Numbered from the stretch's first letter, positions 12,040 through 23,625 are shown. The stretch: DNA of 64,000 bases from Macrothele yani (GCA_039090855.1 CM077027.1:107019687-107083686), one strand, 5' to 3'. The notes: generated by a model from the letters alone, not told the origin. Program-made: numbers and translations.

Positions 12040-12625
12040 GTGATCCAACTTTGTCCGTCTGTCTGTCTGTCCGTCAGCCGGTCCACACGATAACTCTCGT
12101 AAAAATGATTCGATTTCGATGAAATTTTAGTATGTGGTACGAGACAACCTGGGGACGAACCCTTTTGAAAATGGATGAAATGGGTCAAAGATCACGACAT
12201 AGGAGCGGGATCTATTCCATTTCCCTTATGCGCCATAACTTGCGTAAATATGGTTCGATTTCAACGAGATTTTAGTATATGGTAGGGGACCACCTGGGAA
12301 CGAACCCTATTGAAAATGGGTGGAATGGTGTCAAAGGTCAGCACATAGGATTGGGACCCATTCCATCGTCCTTATGCCTTATAACTTACGTAAATGCTTC
12401 GATTGAGACAAAACTTTATCATGTTGTTCCGGAAGTGTACTTTACCGGTTCTGTTGAACATAAACGAAATGGGGTCAAAGGTTCGGTCATAGGAGCGAGA
12501 TTTATTCTACAGCCATTATCCGCATAACTTGAGTAATGATTTCTGGTATGTTGGAAAGCGTATCATAATCAATGCATTGCATCATTTTACTAACTTGTTT
12601 ATGCTGTTTAATGAAATTCACACGC
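12040..12625 (+). repeat. GTCT-tract repeat with about 160-bp internal monomers
   Basis: Starts with ttgtccgtctgtctgtctgt and continues as about three diverged monomers of roughly 155-165 bp, each with a cataact-gtaa-gattcgatt stretch and a gggtcaaagg stretch. An inverted copy lies at 58605-59090. The layout (gtct tract followed by monomers) resembles the internal arrays of small non-autonomous transposons, including the Helitron at 17702-19203, but I see no defined ends here. Confidence 0.7.
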
Positions 12626-14115
12626 GCCGACATTCATGTGCTCTTGTTTCGATTTGCATAAAGACACGGTGGTCAAAATATTTAAAATCCTCGGTGCAGT
12701 TACAAATGGAAATATGAGTCGATAACAGCAAATGAAAAGCTATCAAAGTAGAAAATATGGGGATTGTTTGTGTCCACACCTTTCAAGAAAAATTTCGTGA
12801 TATATCAAAACTACAAGCAGATGAAAAAACATAAATAAAATAAAAGTCAAACATAAATTGTCTGATATGCATGGCGCCTATAGAGAACTTTTTGGAGTCT
12901 ATAACTTAGAATACTTAAATATCAAAACAGATACTAATAGGCATGCGCACCACTTAAAGGGGAAATTACGCACGAGGAAAATAGAAAAACAAGTTAAAAC
13001 TTGCCGCGCTGACGTCGAAGCGAATGTTCATAATCTAGAAAGGGGAGTTTTGAAAAATATAAATATACCTAAAAAGAAAACTATAGCGCACAAAATTTCC
13101 TGGGGGTGATTTCTTTGGCATATTTCAGCAAGACAGTTTTAACAATACTGTTGATTGAGGGCTTATTTTTCGAGATAACAACCCCCAATTTTGTGAAGCC
13201 ATTTCCGTTTCAGACGAAGGTTCGGTTTTCAAACAAAATTTGAACGTCATGCAGGAAAAATCTGTAGAATTTCTGATTGCTACAAACGCATTACCACGGC
13301 ATTCATCCAGACTGATTCAGTAACTTTATTACTTCCGCAAATTTTAGACGAACTGAATTGTTCGCCAGACGAAATTCAGAAATCGACGGATGTGTTTGTC
13401 CGTACTGGCACTTCAAAAAAAACACAAGTCCGTGAAACAATCTGTCTGAACAGCCCTATCCAATTTCCGCGAAGGAGGGATGGTTCGTGCTAAGCATCTG
13501 TCTGAGAATTGCTTTCGATTTGATACGTAGGGCTATTACAGTAATGTTTCTGTTGTTTTTTATATTGCGTCGTTTTCTTACATAGGTTATATAGAAATGT
13601 TTGAAGTATCATTAAATAGTGACTTGGGTTTATGCAACGAAAGCAACAAATAGTAATTCGCCTTCATAAATAAAAAAAACAGGTAGGCTCAGTTCTGATT
13701 GAGCATTCAGTTTGAACTTAAGACTACGACTTGCAGATCGTAGAATTGAAATGAGCTAATCGAGTATCGTTTCACAGCGTTTACTTAATATGTTATAGCC
13801 AACACAGGTCTATGATATGAAAAGTAGCCTAAATCATTTTAACAAATAAAGCTGAATACATTACGAACACAAAGCAGATCAATACACGAACAAGAAAGAT
13901 GACACCAAATTTTCGGGTGTAATAAGCACTTCTTTTGAATCCATTCTGACGCAAATTAAATTTATCAAAGCTATTCAAATTCAATGGAACCGGTATGGAA
14001 AACAATAGATCTGACGAAAGAAAGAAGATTTCCAATCGGGTTTTTAATCCCTCAGATATTGCTGCAAAAAGGAATCGTGAGCTAAACACTTTTAGAAACA
14101 GAGATGTCGACAAAA
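12626..14115. other. No recognised gene; a dispersed repeat at its start
   Basis: The stretch cttgtttcgatttgcataaa near 12645 has a close counterpart at about 62735 (gttgcttcgatttacataaa), again beyond a Tc1 relic, so this flank is shared by two loci. The remainder shows nothing I recognise. Confidence 0.45.
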
Positions 14116-14119
14116 ATAA

Positions 14120-16085
14120 GATGTAACTTTACGTCCCCTGGTGGGAAAACCATGCATTATTTTAGGAAGAAAGTATTCTCAAAAGGTTTATCCATATAAG
14201 CGGTATCAGTCCAATAAAAAAAAATTAGTCGAGTTTTCAGGAGCCCAGATTTTGCAACAAATACTTCAGAAGCAGAAATTAAAAGTTATGACACCTGGTG
14301 GCTAAACCATTCTTTACCAAACATTAGAAATTATGTGAAAAATATTTTCCATCAGGTCTTGTATGCGATACAGGAAGAATTTTGCAAATCGGAGCTTTAG
14401 GAGCACAAATAACGCAGAAAACGCAATTTACCTTTGTGCCCCCTAGCGGAAAGTCTAAGATTTACTTGAAAATTTTTAATTTAAAGAGAAAACATTTCGC
14501 ATCGGAAACACTATCCAACAAAGAAGGAATTTTTCTAATCGTACTCTTAGAAGTAGAGATATTGACAAAAATAAGATATACATCTACGCCTCCTGGCGTA
14601 GAAACCGTGCATTATTTCAAGAAGAAAATTTTCCTAAAAGGTTTGTCGACATGAGTAGTATTGGTCAACAAACTACGTTTTCTTCAATCGAGATTTTAGA
14701 AGCTCATATTTTGATGCAAATACAACAGAAGCGGAAATTAAGACTTACGCCACCTGGTGGCCAAACCATTTCTTACGAAAATTAGAAATTATGTGCAAAC
14801 GATTGCTCATCAGGAGCTGTATGCGGGGCAGAAAGAATTTTTCAAATCAGAGATTTAGAAGCAGAGATATAAAGGGAAACGCAATTTACCTTTACGCCCC
14901 CTAGCGGAAAGTCTATGAATTACTTGAAAAGTTTTAAAATATATGAACCACATGTCACACTAGAAACACTATCCAACAAAGAAGGAATTTTTCAAATCGG
15001 ACTCCTAGAAGTAGGGATATTGACAAAAATAAAATATACATCTACGCCCCCTGGCGTAGAAACCATGCATGCACATTAAGAAGAAAATGTTTCTAAAAGA
15101 TTTGTCGACATGACAAGTATCGGCCAACAAACGACATTTTTTTTTCAATCGAGAATTTAGAACCTCATATTTTGCTGCAAATACAACTGAAGCGGAAATT
15201 AAGATTTATGCCTCCTGGTGGCCAAACTATTTTTTACAAAAATTAGAAATTATGTGCAAACGATTTCCCATCAGGAGCTGTATCCGGTGCAGAAAGAATT
15301 TTTCAAATTGGAGATTTTGAAGCAGATACATAAGGGAAAACACAATTCACCGCTACTACGCCCCTAGCGGAAAGTCCATGAATTACTTGAAAATTTTGAA
15401 ATTATATGAAAAACATGTCACACGGAAAACACTATCCAACAAAGAAGGAATTTTTTCAAATCGGACTCCTAGAAGTAGAGATATTGGCAAAAATAAGATG
15501 TACATCTACGCCCCCTAGCGGAGAAACTGTGCAATATTTTAAGAAGAAAATATTCCGAAAAGGTTTATCGATGTGAGTGGCATCACTCCACGAAAGAATT
15601 TTTTCAATCGATATTTTAGAAGCTCCGATCTAATGGCAAATACATCAGAAGCAAAAATTAAGACTTACGCCCCCTGGTGGCCAAAGTATTCTTTACCAAA
15701 AATTTGAAATTATGTGCAAAAGATTTTCCATCAGGTGATGTATCCGCTGAAAAAAAAATTTCAAATCGGAGTTTTAGAAGAAGAGTTATCGGAAAAATAT
15801 AATTTAATTTTACGCCCCCTAGCGGAAAATCTATGCGTAATTTGAAAAAGTAACTACATCTAAAATACCCTTCGACATAAATGGAATCGAAAGATAAAAA
15901 AAAAAAATCAATCGGATGTTTAGAAGCAAATATGTGGAATAAAACGTATTTTTGAATTCGACATCATCTGCATTTACGGCCTCTACCGGCAAAATTGTAC
16001 ATCGTAAAAAAAAAACTAAATAAAGGATCATCATTTGCATATTTCAAGCTTCCGAATGCAAAAAGATCTTTTCAAATCGGGCAAA
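14120..16085. repeat. About 153-bp satellite in a trimeric 460-bp register
   Basis: Cores of the type ccccctggtggccaaacc, ccccctggcgtagaaacc and ccctagcggaaagtc recur about every 150 bp (14138, 14292, 14441, 14589, 14751, 14899, 15050). The same core type returns every third monomer: ccctagcgga is at 14441, 14899, 15362 and 15817. This is a higher-order trimer of about 455-463 bp. The array decays near 16085 into acggacggacaaacc. Confidence 0.85.
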
Positions 16086-16299
16086 TAGTTACAGAGATAT
16101 CGTGGGTACAGACGCACGGACGGACAAACCGATAACAGAAGCACGATATTTTTTTACAAAAGACGTGCTAATAACCTAATTGTGGTCTGTTTTCTTAGGC
16201 TTCTTACATTCCTCATCACTTGCTCTTGCCTCTCGTTTTGATTTTCTCCACTTTTGCATGCGTTCATTCTGCGAATTCCGCGGCATTGTCGAAAGTGTT

Positions 16300-16605
16300 A
16301 TTCCGTTCACACGAAAATAATTTTTAAAAATTTTTAGTTTAAACCACTGCGATAAGTTCTTTATATATTTGAATAGATCTAGTCGAGAGCTTTACAACGA
16401 TACCACGCACAGTAATTTTGCACTCCTGGTTGTCCAGATAAATCGCGATATTTTCAAAAGTGTTCACCTGTTAACAAGAAAACAATTTTTAAAATGTTCA
16501 GTTCAAATCACTGCGAAATGTTCTTCGCATATTTGAATAGATCTCGTCGATAGCTATAAAACCATACCACGCACCACACTCGTGTTGCGCTCACGATTAC
16601 CGAGA
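16300..16605. repeat. Diverged tandem dimer, about 165-bp unit
   Basis: Two related blocks: atttttaaaaatttttagtt at about 16320 and atttttaaaatgttcagttc at about 16484. Both continue through an atatttgaatagatct motif to accacgcac. No coding content. Confidence 0.7.
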
Positions 16606-16799
16606 TAGACTGAGTCAAACATGATCATGATCATATGTAGAGGATTTTAGCAAGGGAGTATCTGACCCCAGGTCTTAAACAACCCTTAGAAATAGGAAGC
16701 TAGGAGATTCGGGCTAGAGTGCCCGATAGTAAAGTGGCACGGAAGCGAAGTAGAAGGGGGGAGGAAGTCGCCCTTATTTGTTACCGGAGGGCCAGTGCC

Positions 16800-16940
16800 C
16801 GGAGTACGACGTCTTAACTTGCCCATCCGACGCACGGCGGATATTTAGTGGATTGACCGTTCGGACCTGCCCGAGATCGAACCTGAGGTCCTTTCCGTGG
16901 CAGTCACGGGCGTTGCCCACTAGGCCACCCGCGGCCCTGC
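16800..16940 (-). repeat. tRNA-derived SINE head (family 1)
   Basis: The minus strand reads gcgggtggcctagtgggcaa (A-box region) followed about 35 bp later by ggttcgatctcgggc (B box). This is the best preserved family-1 SINE head in the window; the copy at 1840-1910 is a relative. It is a pol III-type retroposon fragment, not a functional tRNA. Confidence 0.75.
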
Positions 16941-17184
16941 TGAGTCAAACACGGCGGCACACCCAGATATATTGCATCACCGCCTCCCCCCCTTCCTCTC
17001 CCGCGCACAGGGAGTGAGAGGAACGTCGCGCGCACGATGTATTGCGCAGTACGCGAATCGGACTCCATGCGGTTTACGAATATCTAACAAGATTAGTGTG
17101 CGGCACGTATTTTTGAAGCTATAATGATTTTAATTGGGGCCTATTTTTGTCACAAGCGGTCTATCCGCGGAATTAAAGGTTGTC

Positions 17185-17640
17185 CTACGTGAAAAGCATA
17201 TAAGATATCCTTCAGGGAAACGATTCTTTCATTAACAGGGACCACCCACGAAATAAAAGGAAGGATGAACTTTTATCCTCGTTGTAGAAGGAAAAACTTT
17301 CTCGGGGAAGCTCCATCTGAAAACTGACCCCCAGGTTAGTAAGTTCTTATGTCATTACATCTTCCTTCAAGAAGCAGAGATAAAAGGAATCAAAAGGGAA
17401 AAGGCGCGGTGGTTGTAAACAAGCTTTACTTGGGACTTCGGAGAGAGTAGGATGATTCTCCCGGGCATGTAGCTAGGAAGGAAAAGGAGCGGATTTCGGC
17501 GAGGAAAACATAAAAAATCGGAAATACAAAATACCAATCTCCCCGCTGGAAGTCACATATGTTTAGATAGATCAAGATTTTCCGATTTCCCCACAATCAG
17601 GGGAATAAAGCTATTACGTGCAACTTAATTAACTTGACTT
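17185..17640 (+). repeat. Left arm of a 4.5-kb inverted repeat
   Basis: Aligns in reverse complement with 21300-21755 over about 450 bp at roughly three-quarters identity (for example gcatgtagctaggaaggaaa is shared). The arm is interrupted near 17632 by a SINE insertion and resumes at about 19525-19650, matching 21005-21300 on the other side. The pair may be the terminal repeats of a DNA transposon or an inverted duplication. No transposase is visible between them. Confidence 0.75.
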
Positions 17641-17701
17641 AACATCCATGTCATATTTACACCAATAAACGGATTCACATCTTCCAAATTTATATTGCAC
17701 A
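17636..17701 (+). repeat. Fragment of the palindromic SINE, split by a Helitron
   Basis: The sequence catgtcatatttacacc ... ggattcacatcttcc matches the right arm of the SINE at 20388-20668. Its tail (ggtgttatcccgtattt) resumes at 19204, directly after the Helitron. The motif aattaactt occurs here and again at about 19525, suggesting the target duplication of the SINE block. Confidence 0.65.
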
Positions 17702-17840
17702 ACTAGTAGGAAACCCGGTATTTCCTGGGTAAATGTGGAATCACCAATTTCAGCGAGTGAAATTTTATGAAAGGAAAACATATTCCTGTAATTTTCCAGT
17801 AAACTTATTTTAATTCGTTTAGGTTATTGCTTTTTTTTTA

Positions 17841-18050
17841 TTCGAAGTTTAACGACCACCGTGAGCAACTCAATGGGTCATAAGCAGTGGCCAGTCCCTA
17901 ATTTAATGTCACTGGTTCCAGGGAAAGGACAGAGCCAGTGCCGTAAGACAAACACAACATCCATGCCTCACCGGGATTCGATCCCGGACCCCCTTCGGAC
18001 GAATGATCAGAGGCCATCGCCTTAGACCACTCGCCACCGGAGCGGCTATT
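17841..18050 (-). repeat. tRNA-derived SINE (family 2) inside the Helitron
   Basis: About 200 bp with a tRNA-like head (B box gggatcgaatcccgg on the minus strand) at the 18050 side and the family body ending gttaaacttcgaataaaaa. A near-perfect 9-bp duplication, ggttattgc and ggctattgc, flanks it. Other copies are at 21912, 26685, 27192, 53855 and 54655. Confidence 0.85.
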
Positions 18051-18224
18051 GCTGTTTGGTAAACAGTATTTTTGGTTTTTCCATTGGAAGCAAAAATGTA
18101 GAGATTTTTAGTATTGCCAACCCTTGAACAGGCGACATAGAGTAGTCCGTATCTATTTACATAACATTATATTTCTGCTTGATGGAGCAGATTGTTGGTG
18201 GTGAAAGCTAGCGTAAAACTAAAA

Positions 18225-19140
18225 AATGGAACTTTTTATGAAAATTTTGTATGGGGGGGGCCCTTGACCCGGGCTCCGACCCCTTCCGTAAACCGTCTAC
18301 GGTCAAAGCACCATGACATAGTACACCAAATTTGGTGGTTCTAAAATGAAAACTGTAGATTTTCCGAAAATATTTTGTGGGGACCCCTTGACCCCGGGCT
18401 CCGACCCCTTCTAAAACCCGTCTTCGGTCTAAGTTAGAGTACTATGAGATAATATACCAAATTTGTTTGTTCTAAATTGAAAACTGTAGAACATTTTACG
18501 AAAAGTTTGTATGGGGGCCCCCGTCTCCGACCCCTCCAAAAACTGTGTCTAAATCAGAGTATCATGAGATAATATACCAAATTTGGTAGCTGTAAATTGA
18601 AACCTGTAAACCTTTTTACGAAAATTTTGTATGTGGGCCCTTTGACCATTGGGCTTCGACTCTTTCCCAAAACCGTCTACGGTCTAAGTCAGAGTACCAT
18701 GAGATAATATACCAAATTTGTTTGTTCTAAATTGAAAACTGTAGAACATTTTACGATAAGTTTGTATGGGGGCCCCCGTCTCCGACCCTTCCAAAAACTG
18801 TGTCTAAATCAGAGTATCATGAGATAATATACCAAATTTGGTAGCTGTAAATTGAAACCTGTAAACCTTTTTACGAAAATTTTGTATGTGGGCCCTTTGA
18901 CCATTGGGCTTCGACTCTTTCCCAAAACCGTCTACGGTCTAAGTCAGAGTACCATGAGATAGTATACCAAATTTGGTGGTTCTAAATTGAAAACTGTAGA
19001 AATTTCAACTAAAATAACGAACATTTGGTTTGGGGGCCTCCTTGACCCACCGAGGGCTCCGATCCCTTCCAAAACCCTTCTACGGTCTAGGTTAGAGTAT
19101 CATGAGATAGTATTCCAGATTTGGTGGTTCTAAGGTGAAA
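18225..19140. repeat. Helitron-internal tandem array, about 128-bp monomers in 255-bp dimers
   Basis: Monomers carry a gtatgggggcccc block, a tccgacccctt block and a taccaaatttg block. The motif atgggggccc recurs at 18511 and 18766, exactly 255 bp apart, and the two dimers are nearly identical, so the latest expansion was recent. Confidence 0.85.
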
Positions 19141-19357
19141 ACTGTAGATTTGTATAGCGGACAAACAAACAAATATACAAACTTTCACTTTTGTACATAT
19201 AGATGGTGTTATCCCGTATTTCATTCATTGATATTCTGCGCGTCCGAGCAATCACAGGAATGAATTTTAACCTCCAGATTCGCTATATATGAATGCCAGT
19301 TGCTTCGACTAGCGAATCCTGTGATGGTTACATTCAAATTAATCGGAAATTTGAAAG

Positions 19358-19524
19358 TTGGTCGTTTTGGGTGGTGTAGTGGGTAGCATACTCGGGCGCT
19401 ATATGGGAGACGAGGGTTCGTTTCCCTATCCAGGTCGACGAAATTTTCACGTTTTCGGATATTATCTGACTTCCATGTCATATTTACACCAATAAACGGA
19501 TTCATATCTTCCAAATTTGTATAA
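19358..19524 (+). repeat. Palindromic-family SINE with tRNA-like head
   Basis: The plus strand has gggtggtgtagtgggtagca (A-box region) and gagggttcgtttccc (B box) at 19366-19434. It is followed by a body and right-arm sequence (tatctgacttccatgtcat) shared with 20388-20668 and 17636-17701. Diverged from the better copy downstream. Confidence 0.65.
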
Positions 19525-20375
19525 ATTAACTTTTTATCTTCAGTTTGATTACATATTTACTTGCTTCCTGCTCCAATGACACAGGAACCTGTAAACAACA
19601 ATTCCTTCTTATATCATTTTGGCGTCCTCTCCATCGATTAATAAGAACAATCATGCCAACAAACGATTGTCTACTCTTTCCGTACGTGCGATTTCCGTAC
19701 TAAAGGAATTTTTCCCCATTTCCGTATATAGCAGATCGGTTAGTGCCATTTCTGTACAGTTTCACGGCGCCTGGTATCAGACGTAGAAAATGTAAGGGAG
19801 AAAATAAATACTGATCCCCTGTCCGAATTCCTCCGACGTCACAGCGATCGCCATTCATTGTTTTCGTCAACCAATAGGAGCACATGGTAGAGTAAGCGGG
19901 AGGAGCAATGAAAACTGAAGGGCAAATATCTTTACGGCCTTCAGCATTCGTCGCAGATGTTAGATTTTAAAACGGCGAAAAAAATTGCTTTTCTTTTTAA
20001 TATTTCGTTCAAAGTTCTCGTCAAAAAATCCCGGGCTATTTCTTTAACCGGTTTCGTATGAAGTCTCCATAAAATATTGCAATATTTTGTAAAATCTTTT
20101 TCCTGAGAGTAGAGGCTATTATACCGAGTACCCTCCCTCGGTGTGTGTGGGGGGGGGGGGTGCGGGGACTATCACTACGCCCCTGATTCTTTGTCTTCCT
20201 TCACGCATATCTGACTGCTTAGAAATCATCACATCTGTTTACGGAAATGGCACTAGGATGATTTGGATGTGTACGGAAATGGAACATAACTTAATTTGCA
20301 CGAAAATGGCACTTGGGACGACACGTAACAAATAATTTAGCGTCTGCTTCAGTGGTTAATAATTATCCCGCCAAC
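19525..20375. other. Interior of the inverted repeat; no gene
   Basis: The first 125 bp continue the left inverted-repeat arm. After that, short motifs such as gtacggaaatggcac recur in both orientations (19690-19770 and 20235-20330). A G-run lies at about 20149. No reading frame of note. Confidence 0.5.
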
Positions 20376-20387
20376 AAATAATTAGGC

Positions 20388-20668
20388 AAATTTTGAAGAT
20401 GACAATCCGATTTTTGGCGTAAATGTGACAAGGATGGTAAGTCAGATAATTTTTGAAAACTTGAAAATTTTCATCGTCCTGGAGCGGGACTCGAACCCGC
20501 GTCTCCCAGAAAACGCCTAGGTATGCTAACCACTACACCACCCAGAACGACCAAGTTTCAAGTTTTCAAAAATTATCTGACTTACCATCCTTGTCACATT
20601 TACGCCAAAAATCGGATTGTCATCTTCAAAATTTGTATTATATGGCGTAATCCCGTATTTCTTTCATG
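20388..20668 (-). repeat. Best-preserved palindromic tRNA-derived SINE
   Basis: Flanked by a 13-bp direct repeat aaataattaggca (20375-20387 and 20669-20681). Arms 20388-20466 and 20556-20634 are perfect 79-bp inverted repeats. The loop between them holds a tRNA-like sequence on the minus strand: gtggtgtagtggttagca (A box), then gggttcgagtcccgc (B box). A tail (tcccgtatttctttc) follows the right arm. The acceptor and anticodon stems do not fold well, so it is a SINE head, not a tRNA gene. Confidence 0.85.
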
Positions 20669-21004
20669 AAATAATTAGGCATTCGCGATAATTATGGAAT
20701 TATAGTAGGAAGGCAAAATTTCAAGTGGTTGAAAATAACAAAATATCGTCTATACCCCCACCCCTAACCCTAAATATCTCACAGTACAAATTTCATGAGC
20801 TGTTAGTGAGAAAGGTGAATTTTTAAGAACTATTGAGCGAATTTGGTTTATCAACGAAGATCTCATTAGCTTTTCTGTATGTTAGTACCTACTTTTTGAC
20901 TTCTTTTGAGCAAACAACAACACGTTTTAATTCATATTGAAACAGAAAAAAGATAACGAAATCCGAACTTTGATCTGCAAATATTTACTAAATCATTTAT
21001 CGGC

Positions 21005-21235
21005 GTGTTTCTTATTAGTCGATGAAGCGGACGCCAAAATGATACCTATGATGATACCTGTTTCTTATTGGTCGATGAAGCGGACGGCAAAATGATACCT
21101 GTTTCTTCATAGTCGATGAAAGAGGACGCCAAAATGATGCCTGTTTCTTGTTAGTCGATGAAGCGGTCGCCAAAACGATACCAAAATGATACCTGTTTCT
21201 TATTTGTCGATGAAGCGGACGCCAAATTGCTGTTT
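21005..21235. repeat. Short minisatellite, about 50-bp units
   Basis: Five imperfect copies of a unit with gtcgatgaagcggacgcc and aaaatgatacctgtttctta. The same motif appears once, inverted, at about 19600-19650, so it belongs to the inverted-repeat arm and was amplified only on this side. Confidence 0.85.
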
Positions 21236-21299
21236 AAAGATTCTTACGTCATTAGAGCATGGAACCAAATAAATAAGTAACCAACTAGAAGATAAAAAC

Positions 21300-21755
21300 A
21301 AGTGAATTTAATCGCACGTAATATCTTTATTCTTCTGATTATGGGGAAATCGGAAAATATTGATCTGTCTAAGTATATGTTACTTCCAGCCGCAGATGGG
21401 TATTTTGGATTTCCGATTATATTTTTCCCGCCACAAACCGTTCCTTTTCCTTCCTAGCTACATGCCTGAAAGAATCGTCTTACTCCCACTGAAGTCCCAA
21501 GTAAGACTGTTTTAACAACCACCATGTATTTTTTTTTCTACTCATTCTTTCTCTCTGCCTCTTGAAGGAAGATGCTCCGCATGGCGTAAGAAGTTGCAAA
21601 CTGCTGGGGATCAGTGATCTCGTGAAGTTTCTCCGAGAAAGTTTCTTCTTCTGCAGCGGGGGTGAAGGAGGAGGGTGCGTCTTTCCTTTTGTCCGTGTGA
21701 GGTTCCGGTCAACGAAGGAAACGTTTTCCCGAAGGATCTGTTTAGCGTCTTTTTC
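21300..21755 (-). repeat. Right arm of the 4.5-kb inverted repeat
   Basis: Reverse-complement partner of 17185-17640. The frame at 21562-21837 is an incidental product of this arm and has no recognised domain. Confidence 0.75.
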
Positions 21756-21911
21756 TATGAATGCGAATTTCTATCTGCTGTTCTCGTTGTATAAACCCAA
21801 GTCACTATTTAATGACATTTTAAATGTTTCTGTCTAACACAACTCAACGATCAGCAGATAACAAATTAAAGTACACAGGGCATTCTCTGTACTGAGTCAT
21901 TAGTGGTTTTA

Positions 21912-22040
21912 GTTTGTTTGTTTGAGAATTTAACGACCACCGTGAGCTATTCGATGGGCTATAAGTAGTCGGCCAACCCTAATTTAGGGACATTGATTCC
22001 ACGGAAGGGAGAGAGCCCGTGCCGTAAGAAAAAAGCAAAA
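21912..22040 (-). repeat. SINE family 2, degenerate body fragment
   Basis: Contains taacgaccaccgtgagc and aatttagggacattgattcc, the 3' body of the family seen at 26685 and 27192. The tRNA-like head is not preserved. Confidence 0.75.
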
Positions 22041-22655
22041 AATCCAGACCCAAGATTTTTGGGGTAAAAAAAGTCTACATGGGAATCCAAGGAGAGTAGT
22101 TTGAGAGACATACTGCATCCCGTTTCATGATATGCCTTCACCATAGATTCCACAATTGCTTTGTAATCTGTGGTTTTTCGTTTTCCCTAAAAACTGTTCT
22201 GTCACCAATACAAATTATGACCAAGCAGCGATTTTTTTCTGTTAAGAGCTGTTTCAAATGAAAAATTCCTTATTTAGATGACTAATTTCAGTCCCAAGGA
22301 AAATCCCTTATTTTATTTCAGCACCACTTATTTTTAGGAATTGCTGTCTCAGGTATTGAAATCCAGGTTGTTTTCAATTCATACCTTTAACAAATGTCTT
22401 CATTAGGCCGCTTTTTATATGCGGTATTAACAAACAGATTTTCCCCAGCACTACTTCTTCTGTACCTTTCAAACTCAGTATTTAAGTTTCACGCAGAGGC
22501 CACTGTTTTGCCACATAATGATTCGTCTTCACTCTCCTATCCCATTCATACAGGAACTAACAGTACAATGATGAGTCAAAGGTTCGCCTCGTTTTGAGTT
22601 ACACATAATGTTGGGCTTCCATTCCTGTGCAGCGGGTGTTAGGGTCGACTGGATA
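22041..22655. other. No recognised feature
   Basis: Short frames on both strands, none with a recognisable domain. Confidence 0.5.
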
Positions 22656-22659
22656 ACAC

Positions 22660-23625
22660 GATGACATGAGTTTCTCGCGGAGCTACATCGCTTTATTAGG
22701 TGAGCAGAAGATGGAGGTCGATAAACCAGCTGTTCGGGTGCTCTTACGCCATTAATGTAAAAAAGGGTGATACGCGGCAGCAGTAACGAAAGTAATTTGT
22801 TCAGTTGTAGGCGGGGAAACAGTGGATGCATGAAAACGGTTCCGCTATTTCAATGCTGGGGAAACCAGTCTCGAAGACAAGCAGAGGTTCGGATGTCCAA
22901 TAACCACCAATACTGACACCCTGGTCGAAGTTGTGATAGCAAACCGCGGTACCAATACACTATAATAGGCAGGCGAGGTAGGGCCTTCGTGTCCACCACA
23001 GTTCGTCACCTGCACGAGCCTGGTTCTTCCTCTAGATGCCGTCAAATGGTCTCCAAGCATTGACACCCCGGCGAGTGGAGCAACGTGTCGCTCTCTGTCG
23101 TAAGTTGCTGTCAAATCCAGGGGGAAATAGGTGTTGGCGACGTATCGTCACAGATGATGAAAAGTCAATATCTCTATGTTATCATGCCATACCAGTGGTA
23201 CGAAGAGATAAATTCGAGAGGACAGTCCTGTTGGGTATTTGGGGGAATTGTGAGGGTCATGAAAATGGGTTAAACGTAACTCCTGCTAAATGATCAAGCT
23301 GTGGATGGGAACCTGTATGCCCAACAATTTCAGCGTGTCCATGATGCTCTGGGCCAACCTTACCCAGGCGTTCATCAATAGCAAGCGGGCGTAGCTACCA
23401 GTGGATAAAAGTCACCCCTTTAAGGTGCTCCACAGAATAGTACAAGAACTGGAAAGGGTTGAGATCCTACCTTATCCTCCATACAGTGCGGAAAATTGCT
23501 ATTTAACTACCACCTGTTTCCTTCCAACGCCTATTTCTTATAAAGGCTACAGTTCGCTTCAGTGATGGATGTGGAATATAGCATCTGAGAGTTTCTGTCC
23601 TTCAAACCTGCTTAGAGGTACAGCT
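22660..23625 (+). pseudogene. mariner-family transposase relic
   Basis: Plus-strand fragments in all three frames read in order as a mariner transposase. A helix-turn-helix stretch (NAGETSLEDKQRFGCPI, about 22840-22895) is followed by RRVEQRVALCRKLLSNPG and RIVTDDEKSISL (23060-23170), which holds the first catalytic-Asp motif, and then LYAQQFQRVHDAL near 23310. Later frames lose register. Many shifts and stops make it an old, inactive copy, different from the Tc1-like relics elsewhere in the window. Confidence 0.75.

Larger units (their letters stand above)
17702..19203 (-). mobile_element. Non-autonomous Helitron with helicase remnant
   Basis: The minus strand begins TCTATATGTACAAAAG (5' TC terminus, followed by a gtttgtttgtttg tract) at 19203. 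It ends at 17702 with CTAGT, matching the CTRRT rule, directly after a hairpin formed by aggaaa and tttcct (17708-17726). The flanking host bases are A and T, as expected for Helitron insertion without target duplication. Near the 3' end a minus-strand frame (about 18065-18165) reads LLYVACSRVGNTKNLYIFA, the C-terminal motif of the Rep/Pif1-type Helitron helicase. Most of the 1,502 bp is a tandem array. It has inserted into a SINE and is itself hit by a SINE. Confidence 0.85.

Noticed and set aside
20475..20550. Functional tRNA gene
   Set aside because: A and B boxes are good, but acceptor and anticodon stems do not pair, and it sits inside a SINE with target duplications.
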